Below the pieces are notes generated by a model. That model ran no database searches. It saw nothing but the letters and a program-made list of their open reading frames with translations, and had not been told where the DNA came from. The position numbers and the translations under genes are program-made. This document shows positions 32,858-43,613 of a DNA stretch of 64,000 bases, in pieces; positions within the stretch are counted from its first letter, which is position 1, and the number at the start of each line of letters is the position of its first letter. The DNA comes from Notospermus geniculatus (Eukaryota; Nemertea; Pilidiophora; Heteronemertea; Lineidae): NCBI GenBank assembly GCA_002633025.1, contig NMRB01000818.1, positions 15,147 through 79,146 of the forward strand. The letters run 5' to 3'.

Positions 32858-33427
32858 TTGTGCGAGGTTTTATCAGTCTTTGCGAATTTCGTTAAGGATA
32901 TAGCGTTTTATCTTTGCAGTGAGATTGGCCCACTGTGGCAATGCATGGCCTGCCCGGCGATACTCCACTTCCAGGAAATGAGGCTCCACACTCTATTCAG
33001 GCATGGTACCAACCCAGAGACCGGCATTATGGACGCCGAAGAACTCCCCGAAGAAATTTCGAAGGAGATAATGGAAAGGAGGAAGAGGAGCGAGACGACG
33101 GCTGAGGACGACCGGGATGATGAAAGAGTGATCAGCGTCAGCTCGAAATCTACGTCCACTGGCAATGAAGGTGAAGGGGTCGTAGACCTGGAGGAAGACA
33201 AAGTGAAAGTGTTGAGTCCTTCGGTCGATGACAAGAAATGGACAAGTAAACGAGTTGAGGTCCTTTATGAAAAATTGGGAGGCCAGATCGAAAGGTTGAA
33301 AGTCACTAACAATGAATTATGTGAAGAGTGCTTTAAGCATCCCATTCTGAAAGACCTTACTTGGGAAGATATAAAGTGGAAGGCCTATAACGAGATACAG
33401 AGGATAAAACGCGACAAAAGTGCATGA
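32858..33427 (+). CDS. Hypothetical protein with zinc-finger-like start and acidic/coiled region
   Basis: The open frame is about 189 codons. A splice acceptor (TATCTTTGCAG, ending 32920) precedes EIGPLWQCMACPAILHFQEM, where C-x2-C-x(11)-H-x(5)-H could bind zinc. Then follow an acidic, Ser-rich stretch (TTAEDDRDDERVISVSSKST) and a charged C-terminus (KLGGQIERLKVTNNELCEEC). It begins just after a gypsy integrase remnant and so may be a third ORF of that element or an unrelated exon. Family not recognised; the start codon is not settled. Confidence 0.35.
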   Translation: MCEVLSVFANFVKDIAFYLCSEIGPLWQCMACPAILHFQEMRLHTLFRHGTNPETGIMDAEELPEEISKEIMERRKRSETTAEDDRDDERVISVSSKSTSTGNEGEGVVDLEEDKVKVLSPSVDDKKWTSKRVEVLYEKLGGQIERLKVTNNELCEECFKHPILKDLTWEDIKWKAYNEIQRIKRDKSA

Positions 33428-33527
33428 AGCACATCAGGTTTGTTCTAGCAGTGTAGTGTTGGCAGCACGAATAAGCATTCCAACTTCGTTGTTTAGTTGA
33501 AGAGTTTGTTTGCGACTAAAAAATTAA

Positions 33528-33807
33528 AGTGATCCTATCCTGCTTGGCATTGGCCGGATAACTAGTACCGGTATCCATTTTTACTGTCCATGCAAATTTA
33601 CCCTCAGACTTTCCATGATGATATTATACATATTATACATGGAACATCGACGATCACTCTACCTTGACGTTCTGGCGTCATGCTGGCGCCTAGCATTTTT
33701 ATGGAGGTAATGTGTGGAAGACATTGAAAAGGCCTGATATGGCCTGTCGCAACGTCATGGAAAATTGGTGATTTATCGTCCATGCTACCATGTGGGATAG
33801 GATCACT
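33528..33807. mobile_element. 280-bp MITE with AGTGATCCTATCC ends
   Basis: AGTGATCCTATCCTGCTTGG at the left and CCATGTGGGATAGGATCACT at the right are inverted copies over 13 clear bases. No coding capacity. Flanks show no convincing duplication. Confidence 0.65.
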
Positions 33808-35079
33808 CCAAGGGGAGATTATTCTCAGCTTTCTACTGAATACTTTACTGTCCTATTTCTGCAACCCATGACACATCATTGCTGTTGAAATTGACCATTG
33901 AAGTTTTGCAATTTTTAGTTATGAACGAGACATTCCGAAATGCATGCACATGCATCATCACTATCTGCCTAGTTGGTTAAATATAAGGTTGTGATTTTTA
34001 ACAACAGTTATGTACTCGGTCATGTTTGACAAAAATAGGCCAGTAAGTGTATCAACGGAAAGCTGAGAACTTCGTCTGAAATTTTTCAATTATTGTCAAA
34101 TTATAAGACACTCTTGGTATATTTTTTATTTGTTCTTTTACACACTAAGCCATATTAGAAGAATTAATTGACAGATTCGTCGACACTTCTTTTTCTGGCA
34201 AAGCATAGTGTTCATCATTCCATTTCTTCCAGGTTATGCACAGGCTTGAGTTTAANATGTTCAATTCCCCCAAAGTTGCCCCCCCCCCCCCCAATTTTTC
34301 TTGAGCTACCATAAAATACATGTAAATAGAGACACAGTAAGATGACCATGAAAGCTGTCAAATTGAAGAAATGACTGTGTGTGCCCAAAGATTCGTTGAT
34401 GTAGTCAATGACTGGGAAGTCCCGGGTGGAAAGTATGCCATCAGTTTCGCTGACCTCAGAAACAGCAAGGGCTTTCCAATCCAAACAGGGAAATTTCCCA
34501 GTCAACCACAATATTCGTTTTTTTTTCTTGTGACACCAACTGTTACTTCCATAGGAATCGCTGCAAATTGTATCCATCATGCCTGTCTGTCTCTCACGTA
34601 GAATAAAAGAATTAAGAACTATTTCCTCACTAAGCTACCAGTACTTATGTGCATCAATATGAATGGAAAGCCCATTTTGCTGGAAACAGTGGTAGTGGTT
34701 ACTTGTCTGTTTGGTATTTGGATATCATGTACTGAAACTGTTATGTAAGTTTTATATACCTCGTATTGTTTTTTGATGACTTGGCCATGAAATCTTCATA
34801 ACAGATCAAACACAAACATCAATATTTCCTTGCGCTCAGAACCTATCTAATCTTTCCAACATTTTATGTTGACACCCTTTGTTTAGTGAACCTGTGTATT
34901 CAGTGTAGTTAAGAAGAACAAGACTGAATTCAGGGGATGAAATCAACAACCCTGGAGTCTCTTCTGCAGTTGAAAATCAATACTCGAGGTTCCCGTTTAA
35001 ACAGTGCCATGATTTAGAATGTGCAAACATAAGCCTAGCATGCTTCGTCAAACCATGCTAACACCCCCCTCCCCGAAAC
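33808..35079. other. Intergenic, poly-C run and single N
   Basis: AT-rich sequence with a C run at 34279-34292 beside a single N at 34256; nothing recognised. The frames at 34215-34601 on both strands lie over this joint and are not credible. Confidence 0.4.
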
Positions 35080-35506
35080 TACTGAAAAAAAGTCCATTTG
35101 GGCAGAAAACTACTCATTGCCCAAATTTGGGGTTGCAGCTCTGATGTTCGAAGATTATATAAAGAACAAGTTCTCATGCCTCCATGTAGACATTTTAGAC
35201 AGTTGTCCAACCAATGCAGCAGATATTGCAGCCCTCAGAAGGAATACCAAAATGGCCATAGACAAGATCATTACAAAAGCAGAAGCCCTCAAAAAAGAAC
35301 TCTGCTTTCAATTTAAAGCAACCGCCAAGAAACCCCCTGTCACTACCACACCCACCAACAAGCGTTGCTTCACTGTCGACAAAGTAACCCCCTTCCAGAC
35401 ACCTTCCCCATCCGCCAGCGCCACTACCAGTACACCTGCCACAAGACCAGCCTCGCCCAGCGCTGCCACACCGAAGACGCCTCAGGCTACCAGGACACCT
35501 GGCTAA
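35080..35506 (+). CDS. Hypothetical protein, Thr/Pro/Ser-rich tail
   Basis: Reads in one frame from about 35080 (KSIWAENYSLPKFGVAALMF) through CPTNAADIAALRRNTKMAID, a possible helix, into a Pro/Thr/Ser/Ala-rich tail (TPSPSASATTSTPATRP) that ends at a stop after TRTPG. ATG is available at 35141. Not recognised. It may be the N-terminal part of the transposase-like protein whose C-terminal piece is at 35786-36357. Confidence 0.3.
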
Positions 35507-35785
35507 CGACGAACGACACCCACAGCATCTCCCAACAAAGCCACGCCGGAGAACTTCACAGCAGCAGGAGCAGGACCAAAACCAGAAGTTTGCAAAACTA
35601 TTCACTTCTTTGCCGATTCGGATACTGATGATGACCTGCTACTTAGCCAGATATCAGTTCTGCCTGAAGTCAGCTCTGATGGGAAGAATGCAGTTTCCTC
35701 ACTCAAAACCCCACCTGTGCATCACGATCTGCAATTACCATAACAAAACGACAGCAATGACAACCATATTCATAAGACGCTGAAA

Positions 35786-36357
35786 GTGGACCATGGGCTA
35801 GCACTGGCTGTGATAATCCTTGGCGAGTTTTCTCTTGCTTCATGGAGTTCCTTGAGAGACAAGTATTATAAGGTCTTACTACAGCTGTCTCAAATTCATG
35901 GCCTTCTGTTTGCGTCCAGGGGCCATATTTATGAAGCCTTCGTATTTTCGCGTTCACGCATATCTATTGTTTGGCTGCAGATGTCCTATTGTTCACTGAC
36001 TGCCTTACAATAGATTTGCGTGACGGAAAGTTGCGAAGGCTTCATAAATATGGCCTCAGGTTTCTAACTGATGATGAAATTGGAAGTACTTCAGATAGGT
36101 GCTGGCGCTTGGTACACTGTACAGTAAAAATGTTCCTGAGCGCAGCATCACCCCAAAGCTGCATATTCTGAGTTCAATTGGATTGTTTTCTGAGAGTGGA
36201 TTAGAAAGCATCAACAAAGAAATTAATTCCCAATGCCGCACATTCTCTGTAATCAGATCTCAGGACAAGCGTAAGGCCCTTGTTTTCAGGGATCATCACT
36301 TGAAATCAACAGCCAGGCATTCTAGGATAGCCCCACGTGCCAGGAAATGTGCAGAGT
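35786..36357 (+). pseudogene. TE-derived protein C-terminus, split by a hairpin element
   Basis: The left part reads LRDKYYKVLLQLSQIHGLLF; the right part, after the hairpin, RFLTDDEIGSTSDRCWRL, then in another frame NVPERSITPKLHILSSIGLF, SESGLESINKEINSQCR and finally a basic tail. TPKLH followed by G-x-x-x-E-x-G-x-E-S-I-x-x-x-x-N is the signature of a widespread TE-associated protein of marine invertebrates and fish, known to me only as uncharacterised. Splitting by the hairpin and one frameshift show it is dead. Confidence 0.5.
35917..36059. mobile_element. Hairpin MITE, CAGGGGCCATATTTATGAAGCC type
   Basis: CAGGGGCCATATTTATGAAG at the left is matched by CTTCATAAATATGGCCTCAG at the right; stem words GCCTTCG and ATCTATTG are paired as well. 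It interrupts a coding frame (ASR before, RFL after), so the insertion edges are visible: about three bases (CAG) may be duplicated. Confidence 0.8.
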
Positions 36358-36359
36358 GA

Positions 36360-37090
36360 AACCAAATCTATAAATTTGACCCTGTGTTTGGGAAAAAAAG
36401 TTTGCCCGAAGTATAAAAACGTGGTGTCTTCATAGCTACAGTAGGCCTGATCCGTCCGGTAACCCCTTGTACCGTGGTTTCGACCTTAAAGTTTTTGACG
36501 AAGGCTTTTTAAACCCACTTTTTAAACCCGAGTTTTCTGAAAGTTTATAGTGAGGAATATGAAGAAAAGACAATTTTAATAAGAAGACCAATGCCATATT
36601 CTTGTGTTATTATTTTCCATTTCAGCCTGCTAAGAATTGGAACACCACGATGTCAGTTGCGTATACCAACAAGAAGACATAAAAATATAGAACTAAACAA
36701 CATACATTGGTCCAAAGCCCTGTTAACAAAGACAATTCGGAATCAAGGGGGAAAATCGTGCGAAAAGGCCGCACAGTCAGCGCACTGCAAGTCCGAGCAT
36801 TTTACAACCATTTGGTTGATGCTGGAAACGCTTGTATCAATCATAATACATGAACTCAAAGAAGCCCCCCCCCAAAAAAAAAAATCTGGAAACAACAGTT
36901 CGCTTCCATGATGTACGACATTCTCCTGCAAGAACAGAGAAACAATAACCTGTACTTCTCAACAAACAGTTTTCAACGTGATATGTTTAATGTACAAATT
37001 GAAAGTGAAAAGCAAAAGTCAGTCAACTTGAAATGAGAGGAAGAGAATCTGAAATTGAAAAGGGAATACCTTAAACTACAACTTGCCAAC
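36360..37090. other. Intergenic, nothing recognised
   Basis: A C/A homopolymer pair at 36866-36886 and unremarkable AT-rich sequence. Short frames have no recognisable content. Confidence 0.35.
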
Positions 37091-37095
37091 TTGTC

Positions 37096-37400
37096 AGGTA
37101 TCTGTACAGTCTAGTCCCATCCTTGGAATCCAGTCGAAAGAATATTGCATCTGAATGTCTCAATGTCAAACGTAAACTGTCATCGCCTCTGTCAAGTATC
37201 TGTGCACAATTTATCAATCAAGAGTATTGTACCTGAATGTCTCACTGACAAATGTAATCTCTCTAAATGTTTGTCAAATACCTGCACGCAGTTTATCATT
37301 CCATTCCATCCTCGGAATCCAGTCGAACAATATTCTATGTGAATGTCTCAATCTCAGATGTAATCTGTCAACGTGTTTGTGAAGTATCTGTGCACCAATA
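37096..37400. repeat. Degenerate tandem repeat, about 95-bp units
   Basis: TCAAGTATCTGTGCAC-like words start at 37096, 37192, 37274 and 37381, each preceded by CTGAATGTCTCAATGTCAAA-like sequence. Units vary from 82 to 107 bases. Confidence 0.65.
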
Positions 37401-38090
37401 TAAATATGGCGGATTAGAGTTGGATGTGCGTTCTTGCCCTTGCAGTGGTGCCGGACTATTTAATGTGTGTATAAACGTTGTAGCCATAATCGACAAGCTC
37501 AACCTGTGATTCTGGACCAGTAGCAATGGCAGCAGACGATTCTCATGTACAAAAGAGTGTGATCTTAACTGGCGAAATTATTGGGAAATCTCAACCTGTG
37601 TCTGCAGCAGGGGCTTCGCAATCCCAACCTTTGTATTATATACCAGAGTGCAGTGATCCTAGTGCATACCCGCCAAATACACACTGGGAAGAAACACTTA
37701 CTACGCCTGTGTTAAGCTGCAGAAAACGACCAGCCTGAAGCCCCTTACACCCACCGGTGCCAACAATGGATATTTGACACGGCTCAGTCCGACGATTATC
37801 GTAGCTCCCACAGCACATTCTTGTAACTTTGATGATGTGGCTAAACTGAAATTCTAATGGCTAACGAGTCTGGCAAAACTCATGAAGCCTGTAATGGCCA
37901 GCATTAGACAGAAAAACACGCCGTTTGTCATATACAGCTCTGGAAAAATATTTGACCACCTCTGGTTGACTCACTCATTTTTTTTCAGTAAAATGGGTCC
38001 CACAAACTCTGCAATCATTTCTGTGTTTGCTTTAAACGCTGCTCGCAGAATTCAGGTTTGGCTAGAAGCGATGTGTCTACACAGTAAATG
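37401..38090. other. Intergenic with one short open frame
   Basis: A 70-codon frame with ATG at 37526 (MAADDSHVQKSVILTGEIIG) has a fair start context (AGCAATGGC) but no recognised family and ends in a stop at 37736; it is listed only as a possibility. Confidence 0.3.
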
Positions 38091-38275
38091 TATGCACTTC
38101 ATGTCCTTCCTCTTAGTCTGAACTTTTTACAAGGTCCTTTTAACAGCTCAATTGTTTATTCATTATTGAAAGTATGCACTTCATATTGAAAGTATGCACT
38201 TCATGTCCTTCCTCTTAGTCTGAACTTTTTACAAGGTCCTTTTAACAGCTCAATTGTTTATTCATTATTGAAAGT
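38091..38275. repeat. Tandem duplication, 102-bp period
   Basis: TATGCACTTCATGTCCTTCC at 38091 recurs at 38193 with the following 80 bases unchanged. A short extra ATTGAAAGTATGCACTTCAT lies between the copies. Confidence 0.85.
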
Positions 38276-38328
38276 CAATTTCTATATTTGATATTGTCTA
38301 ACTGAAGTTTTAGCAATTTAACCATATT

Positions 38329-38480
38329 CGGGAGTTTATGCTTATAATAGCGAGTTTTCGCAAAGCCCCCGAAACGCCAACGCGAACGCCAAAGCCGTTG
38401 TTCGATGCCACGGAGAGAGCAGTGAACAATAGGATAGACGTTCGCGTCGGCGTTTCGGGGGCTTTGCGAAAACTCCCTAA
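38329..38480. mobile_element. Hairpin MITE, GGGAGTTT...AAACTCCC ends
   Basis: The stem TTTTCGCAAAGCCCCCGAAA (left) pairs with its complement ending AACTCCCTAA. The left end carries a short insertion between CGGGAGTTT and the stem. Terminal TTAGGGAGTTT is shared with the MITEs at 11827 and 12036, although the stem sequence is different. Confidence 0.7.
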
Positions 38481-38904
38481 TTTACAGCTGAAGCCCTGTT
38501 TGTACAAGGTAGTCAGGATATTGGAACACAATGTGGCATATGGGTGAATAAGACTTTTTTGTTGGACCTATCTAAAGGGAAATGAGTAGAAATAACAGAG
38601 TGGTCTAATAGCTTTTTCCAGAGCTGTATATTTTTGATTTGTGGTTGAAACAGAAAACTAACCAATCCTGTTTTTAAAAAAAGTACCATTTCGGCCGCAA
38701 CTACTTTGATCATGTAGATCATGGCTTGATCCCCACACCAAGTGAACTTAGTCACGCTGGAAACCTAACCAAGAGAGAGAATTAGTTTCATTCAACTGTG
38801 TTCTGATGATAGTTTCACTGACCTCTGAAAAGAAAGAAAGGGTTAAGTATGTGTGCTCAACCCTGAACTGCCTGAACAAAAACGCCACAGCGCTCAAGTG
38901 ACAG

Positions 38905-40000
38905 TGAATATGAGACGATCATAGTTGGTGATGCTTCAGACTTGCAATCGGTTGACGAACTCAGTGATTCCGACGATTCTTGGAGTGACGATTCAGATTC
39001 AGATGCAGCGGAAGAAGAGGANAGATTTGTGGACAGTCATTTCCCAGCTTCAAGCCTGTTTTGTTGGTAATGAATTGAATGCCACATTTATTCACAGAAT
39101 GTTGTTTGGAACAAAACTGATTCTGTTCGGGGTTTGCCACTCTTGCATATTTTTAACTGCCGTTTTATAAGTACTTGGGATTTTAAAGTAAATGGCCAGA
39201 GAGGCATACCTTTTAGTAATTACACGTATGTAAGTGTTGTAAGTGATGAACTTCACAATACATCCCTACATGCCCTATTCAATCAAGAAATAAATCAGCC
39301 GCTTTTAACGAGTCCACTTTTTAAAATGTGTAATAACATTCGTGCGCCACCAAAAACATTTCTGGACTGGCTCCCGTGGCTTCATGACGTCACTCGAGGG
39401 CGAGGACGGTCGACCTCAGCAGTCATGTGAAGCGTGGAAGAAGTAGGCCTAGGCCTATAAAATGTCAACAAGGCAGACGCCGCGTTCGTGCCTTGTCACT
39501 GAAATCGCTGTTTCCGTGATCAATATGGTTTACAACTGTGTTGTCTACGGGTGTTTCAAACGGTCGGAGGCTGGTGTGAGAACACTGCACGAATTTCCGA
39601 AAGATTTTGATGCTAATAATGCCTGGAAGAGGTTTGTTCGACGGACGCGTGATGACCGGACAACTCCGACGAGTAGTATTGTGCAATAGCTCATTAAAAA
39701 ATAGTGAACAGGGTCATGTAACATTGCAGAGTTCAACCTACTACCATTTGCCTTAGGTAGCTGGAAAGGACTACACATGGCTGATAGCCCTGCCGATAGA
39801 ATTCGTGAGCATTCTCCTGTTCGTGATTGGACGGACACCAATGCGGAAGAAATGAAACTTTTTCTTGCCATAACAATCACGGTGGGACTAGCATTGAATC
39901 CTACTGGTCACGGGATGAAGTTACGTTTACACCTTTTATTGGGAGTGTTATATTGTAGGAGAGCATTGGTGCTGCCACCTGGTAGTTTGGTAGAAAACTA
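38905..40000 (+). pseudogene. piggyBac transposase remnant
   Basis: The acidic N-terminal stretch of the family is readable (VDELSDSDDSWSDDSDSDAA, up to the single N at 39022). After a THAP fragment, 39777 on gives ADSPADRIREHSPVRDWTDT then NAEEMKLFLAITITVGL, the start of the PGBD/piggyBac core; a one-base shift near 39890 then gives ESYWSRDEVTFTPFIGSV. It then ends in stops. The catalytic aspartates of the core are absent. A short related piece lies at 58802. Confidence 0.65.
39524..39690 (+). pseudogene. THAP zinc-finger fragment
   Basis: Reads MVYNCVVYGCFKRSEAGVRT, LHEFPKD and AWKRFVRRTRDD. This is the C-x(4)-C start, the HEFPKD-type motif and the W of a THAP domain, a DNA-binding fold common in DNA transposases. 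The second half is cut: after SSIV a stop falls where the C-x2-H zinc ligands should be, apparently by a small indel. It sits between two piggyBac pieces, so it may be a nested insertion or part of a fusion. Confidence 0.65.
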
Positions 40001-40088
40001 GGGAGTTCCGGAAGTCGGCCATGATGTAGAAATGTGAATGTTGTATCTTGTGCTATAATATTTAAATAAATCCACGCTGGTGACTCAG

Positions 40089-40154
40089 ATTCTATCTCAT
40101 CTGCAATCACTTACTACGGGTCACATGAGATAGCGCTGGCTAGCTGTTCCTCAG
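40089..40154 (+). repeat. DIRS left inverted terminal repeat
   Basis: Begins ATTCTATCTCATCTGCAATC and ends AGCTGTTCCTCAG. It matches the right repeat in inverse except for about nine outer substitutions (TTACTAC against GCACGGA), the inner 35 bases being identical. The first 43 bases are repeated in complement in the internal region. Confidence 0.9.
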
Positions 40155-40277
40155 TTGTGCTCTAGCTTCGTTCCCAGGTGGACGCATAAATTGTATTCTC
40201 TCTGTGGGCTATAGTGTGTTTCAAATTTTGCCAGTTACTAACTGTGATTCCACCTTGGGACTATTGTGAAATTTGTG

Positions 40278-41423
40278 ATGGATCTTCCAGTGATGGTAAT
40301 ATCTGAAGAGGATTCAATGAATCAACTTGAGGACGAAGGAACTCAGGAGGAGGAGATTATTGATACTGCTACCACCATGGTAACAGGACAGGTCATTGAC
40401 ATTGGGGATCTTCAGACGCAGATCGCTAATCTCACTGCAGCCTTACAGGCAAAGGCCGCTCAGGGGTCCCCCCAACCATGCTGCTCTTCCGCGCCTCAGG
40501 GTGTACCACCCAACAAAAAACAAGGGGCCGATGGCGTACCGCCGAATTTAAAGAGAAAGCGTGTTACACACGACATGTCTGACTCCGAGGAGGATGATGA
40601 TAAGAATGAGTGCGACGAGGTTAAGGGTCTGGTTGATCTTTGCCAATCAGACGATGAGCACGAGGGTGAAGAGCATGAGTACCTCTTGGACGGCATTGAT
40701 GTGCCGGAAGATGGAGATTGTGGGCCTGAGATAGTGCCAAAGTTAGCTAACATCTCAAACAAATACTTCAGAAAGCATATGCCTGCCAAGGTGCTGAAGG
40801 ATAAACTGGATAAATATCCAAGACCCCAAAACTGTAAGACCCTGGTTGCACCAAAGGTCAACCCAGAGATTTGGCACAAGCTAAACAGAATGCGTAGGAG
40901 CGGTGATAACGAACTTTATCATGTGCAACAAAGCACAATGAAAGCTTCCACAGCAGTACTCCTTGCCATGGAGGCAATCGTGAAAACCGGCCTAAAAACT
41001 AAGGCTGATAAAGAGAGTGCATTTGAGAAACTTGCCGATGCACTTTCCCTGATGGGGCACGCCTGCCATAGCGTGTCTCTGAAACGAAGGGAACAGATGA
41101 AACCGGGGCTGAAGAAGAAATATTCAACAATATGCTCCGATACCACGCCGGTGTCCGACTTCCTTTTTGGGGACGAAATTGCAAAAACCCTGAAGGAGGT
41201 AAAACAGACGGACGATCTGAGTCGGGAGACCTTCACAAGCCGATACTCGGGACAGGGCCAGAACTCTCACTATCATGGCTATGGGCCAAAAAACTGGCGA
41301 GGCCGGTCTTCGTATCAAAACCGAGGCCGGCCCTACAACAATGCCTACAGCAAGCCCGGGTACAACCACAAGGGGCAAAACTACAAGAACTACAACCGCA
41401 AGGACAACGAAAAGAAACAATAA
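40278..41423 (+). CDS. gag: DIRS ORF1, Gag-like protein
   Basis: 381 codons from ATG 40278 (MDLPVMVISEEDSMNQLEDE); this is the first ATG in the frame. The N-terminal half is acidic (SEEDDDKNECDEV). The middle has a conserved-looking helical block, KHMPAKVLKDKLDKYPRPQN to WHKLNRMRRSGDNELYHVQQ. The C-terminal 60 residues are rich in Arg, Gly, Tyr and Asn (RGRSSYQNRGRPYNNAYSKP), a likely nucleic-acid-binding tail. There is no zinc knuckle, as usual for DIRS Gag. The pol frame starts 45 bases after its stop; the element is presumably transcribed from the left repeat region. Confidence 0.75.
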   Translation: MDLPVMVISEEDSMNQLEDEGTQEEEIIDTATTMVTGQVIDIGDLQTQIANLTAALQAKAAQGSPQPCCSSAPQGVPPNKKQGADGVPPNLKRKRVTHDMSDSEEDDDKNECDEVKGLVDLCQSDDEHEGEEHEYLLDGIDVPEDGDCGPEIVPKLANISNKYFRKHMPAKVLKDKLDKYPRPQNCKTLVAPKVNPEIWHKLNRMRRSGDNELYHVQQSTMKASTAVLLAMEAIVKTGLKTKADKESAFEKLADALSLMGHACHSVSLKRREQMKPGLKKKYSTICSDTTPVSDFLFGDEIAKTLKEVKQTDDLSRETFTSRYSGQGQNSHYHGYGPKNWRGRSSYQNRGRPYNNAYSKPGYNHKGQNYKNYNRKDNEKKQ

Positions 41424-41467
41424 TTCACCCGGCCAGAGACGAACCTAGGGTAAGTGAGCAAGACCAA

Positions 41468-43613
41468 ATGCCTACGGGTGAATTTGAGTCATATAGTACA
41501 GAACATACAAATTTCGTTAATGCCATTGTCACAAAGTCAAAGCAAGAAGTGGAGGAATTCTCCGGTGGCAGGCTTCGCCAATATATTGAAAATTGGCGTG
41601 AGATAACCTCGGACCCTGATATTTTACAAACTGTTGAGGGGGTACAGGATAGAATTTTCTGAAAACCCCTGCCAAGTCCGGGTGCCGACACAGAACAGGT
41701 TTTCCCCAATTGAGGAATCAGCTATTGATGATGAAATTGACAAGTTACTAGGAAAGGCCGTGATTGTGCCAAGAGATCATGAACCTGGCGAATTCTTGTC
41801 AAACATTTTTGTCAGGCCCAAATCTGACGGTACATACCGAATGATCCTAAACTTGTCAAAACTGAACAAGTTTATTGCTTACCATCATTTTAAGATGGAA
41901 AACCTCCATACTGTGACTCAGTTGATGAATAAGGGTTGCTACATGGCATCATTTGACATAAAGGATGCTTATTACTCAGTGCCCATATGCAGAGAACAGC
42001 AGAAATTCCTCAAGTTCTGCTGGAAAGGCAATTTGTACATGTTCACTTGCTTCCCCAATGGTTTGGCGCCATGCCCAAGAGCATTTACAAAGCTGCTGAA
42101 ACCGGCATTAGCCACCCTCAGAAAGAAGGGTATTCAGATTGCCATGCACATTGATGATGGTTACATACAAGGTGACACATGTGAAGAGTGTTGTGCTAAT
42201 GTCAGGGAGGTTGTGAACCTCCTCCGGAGGTTGGGATTTGTAATACACCCTGTGAAATCCAAACTGTTCCCAGCCTTGATCTTGACCATTTTGGGGTTTG
42301 TGCTAAACTCGCAGGCAATGACAGTGAAAGTTACCCCCGAAAAATGTGCCAATGCAATATCACTGTGTACAAAGCTACGTGATAAGAGGAGCCCTACAAT
42401 AAGGGAGGTGGCCCAAGTCCTAGGAACGCTAGTCTCATGCTTCCCAGGCGTAATGTATGGCCAGCTGTACTATCGGTCATTGGAACACGACAAGATTACC
42501 GCGTTAAAGGAGAATAAGGGCAATTTTGATAGACACATGGTGGTGTCAGAAAAGGCCAAAGGGGAGTTGAGTTGGTGGGTCAGAAATATTGAAACAGCCT
42601 ATGAAACTCTCTCCCATGGGAACCCAGACGTAGTCATTGAAACAGATACCAGTACATCTGGCTTTGGTTATACCCGACCTGACGTTGCTGGGGCAAATGG
42701 AGGTGGTATGTGGACTGCTGCTGAGACTGACCTCCATATCAACTGTCTCGAATTACTAGCAGCAAAGTTCGGCTTGAAGGCACTGTGTCAAGAGTTGAAA
42801 GATTGCCATGTCAGAGTAATGAGTGATAACCAAACAACGGTGGCCTATATCCGTGAGATGGGTGGCTGCAGATCAGATGCAGCCAATGAGATCGCCAAGG
42901 CGATATGGGAGTGGGCTATAGATCGTAACATCTGGTTGAGCTCTGCCCATATCCCAGGCTTATGTAATACAGTAGCAGATACGCACTCCAGACAGTTTGA
43001 CCTTGAATCCGAGTGGATGCTTAACCCAGTGGCGTTTGCTGAGGTTTCTCAGGCATTCAATCATGTGGGGTTTGACACAGATCTCTTTGCATCATATGCA
43101 AACCATCAACTTGCAAAGTATGTTGCATGGAAACCTGACCCGGGGGCAATGGCAATAGATGCCTTCACCATGAACTGGCAAAATGTCACATTTTATGCAT
43201 TCCCTCCTTTCAGTGTCATCCCGGCTGTGCTGAGGAAGATCAGGGAGGACAAGGCAGAAGGGGTCCTCATTGTCCCAGAATGGCCAACACAGAGTTGGTT
43301 CCCAACGGTGATGGGAATGTTGGTGGAAGAGCCACGGCTGCTGATGAGACACAAGCGTCTGCTGATAATGCCCGGGAAACTAGGAGCAGAGATCGGCCTA
43401 CATCCACTTCACAAGAAACTAATACTTCTGGCCTGTCACTTATCAGGCAGGCACTTGAACTTCAAGGAATCAGTGACGGGGCAATTGAGGTCATGCTCAA
43501 ATCATGGAGAACTGGGACAGCTAAGTCATACAAGACCTACCTCATACGTTGGTTCGAATACTGCAGGAGGGGAGACATCAACCCATTGTGTGCGACTGTA
43601 CCCGAAATACTAG
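41468..43613 (+). CDS. pol: DIRS pol: RT, RNase H and methyltransferase-like domain (one frameshift)
   Basis: The N-terminus (ATG 41468, MPTGEFESYSTEHTNFV) runs to ITSDPDILQTVEG, then an extra G in GGGGG (41638-41642) shifts the frame; from 41643 it is open to 43613. RT shows FDIKDAYYSVPICREQQKFL, a PNGLAPCPRAFTKLL block and the catalytic HIDDGY (about 42147-42164). RNase H shows ETDTSTSGFG, CLELLAAKFGL, SDNQTT and ADTHSRQ, giving the D-E-D-D set. A C-terminal stretch with DLFASYANHQLAKYVAWKPD and FYAFPPFSVIPAVLRKI resembles the Dam-like methyltransferase region of DIRS pol; this last call is inference. It overlaps the recombinase ORF by 334 bases. Confidence 0.88.

Noticed and set aside
33441-33480. 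3' LTR of the gypsy element after segment B
   Set aside because: TGTAGTG near 33453 resembles the LTR start, but the following bases do not match the 211-bp LTR.
41132-41420. Separate gene in the second frame inside DIRS gag
   Set aside because: It is the upstream, untranslated part of the pol frame overlapping gag; pol more likely starts at ATG 41468.
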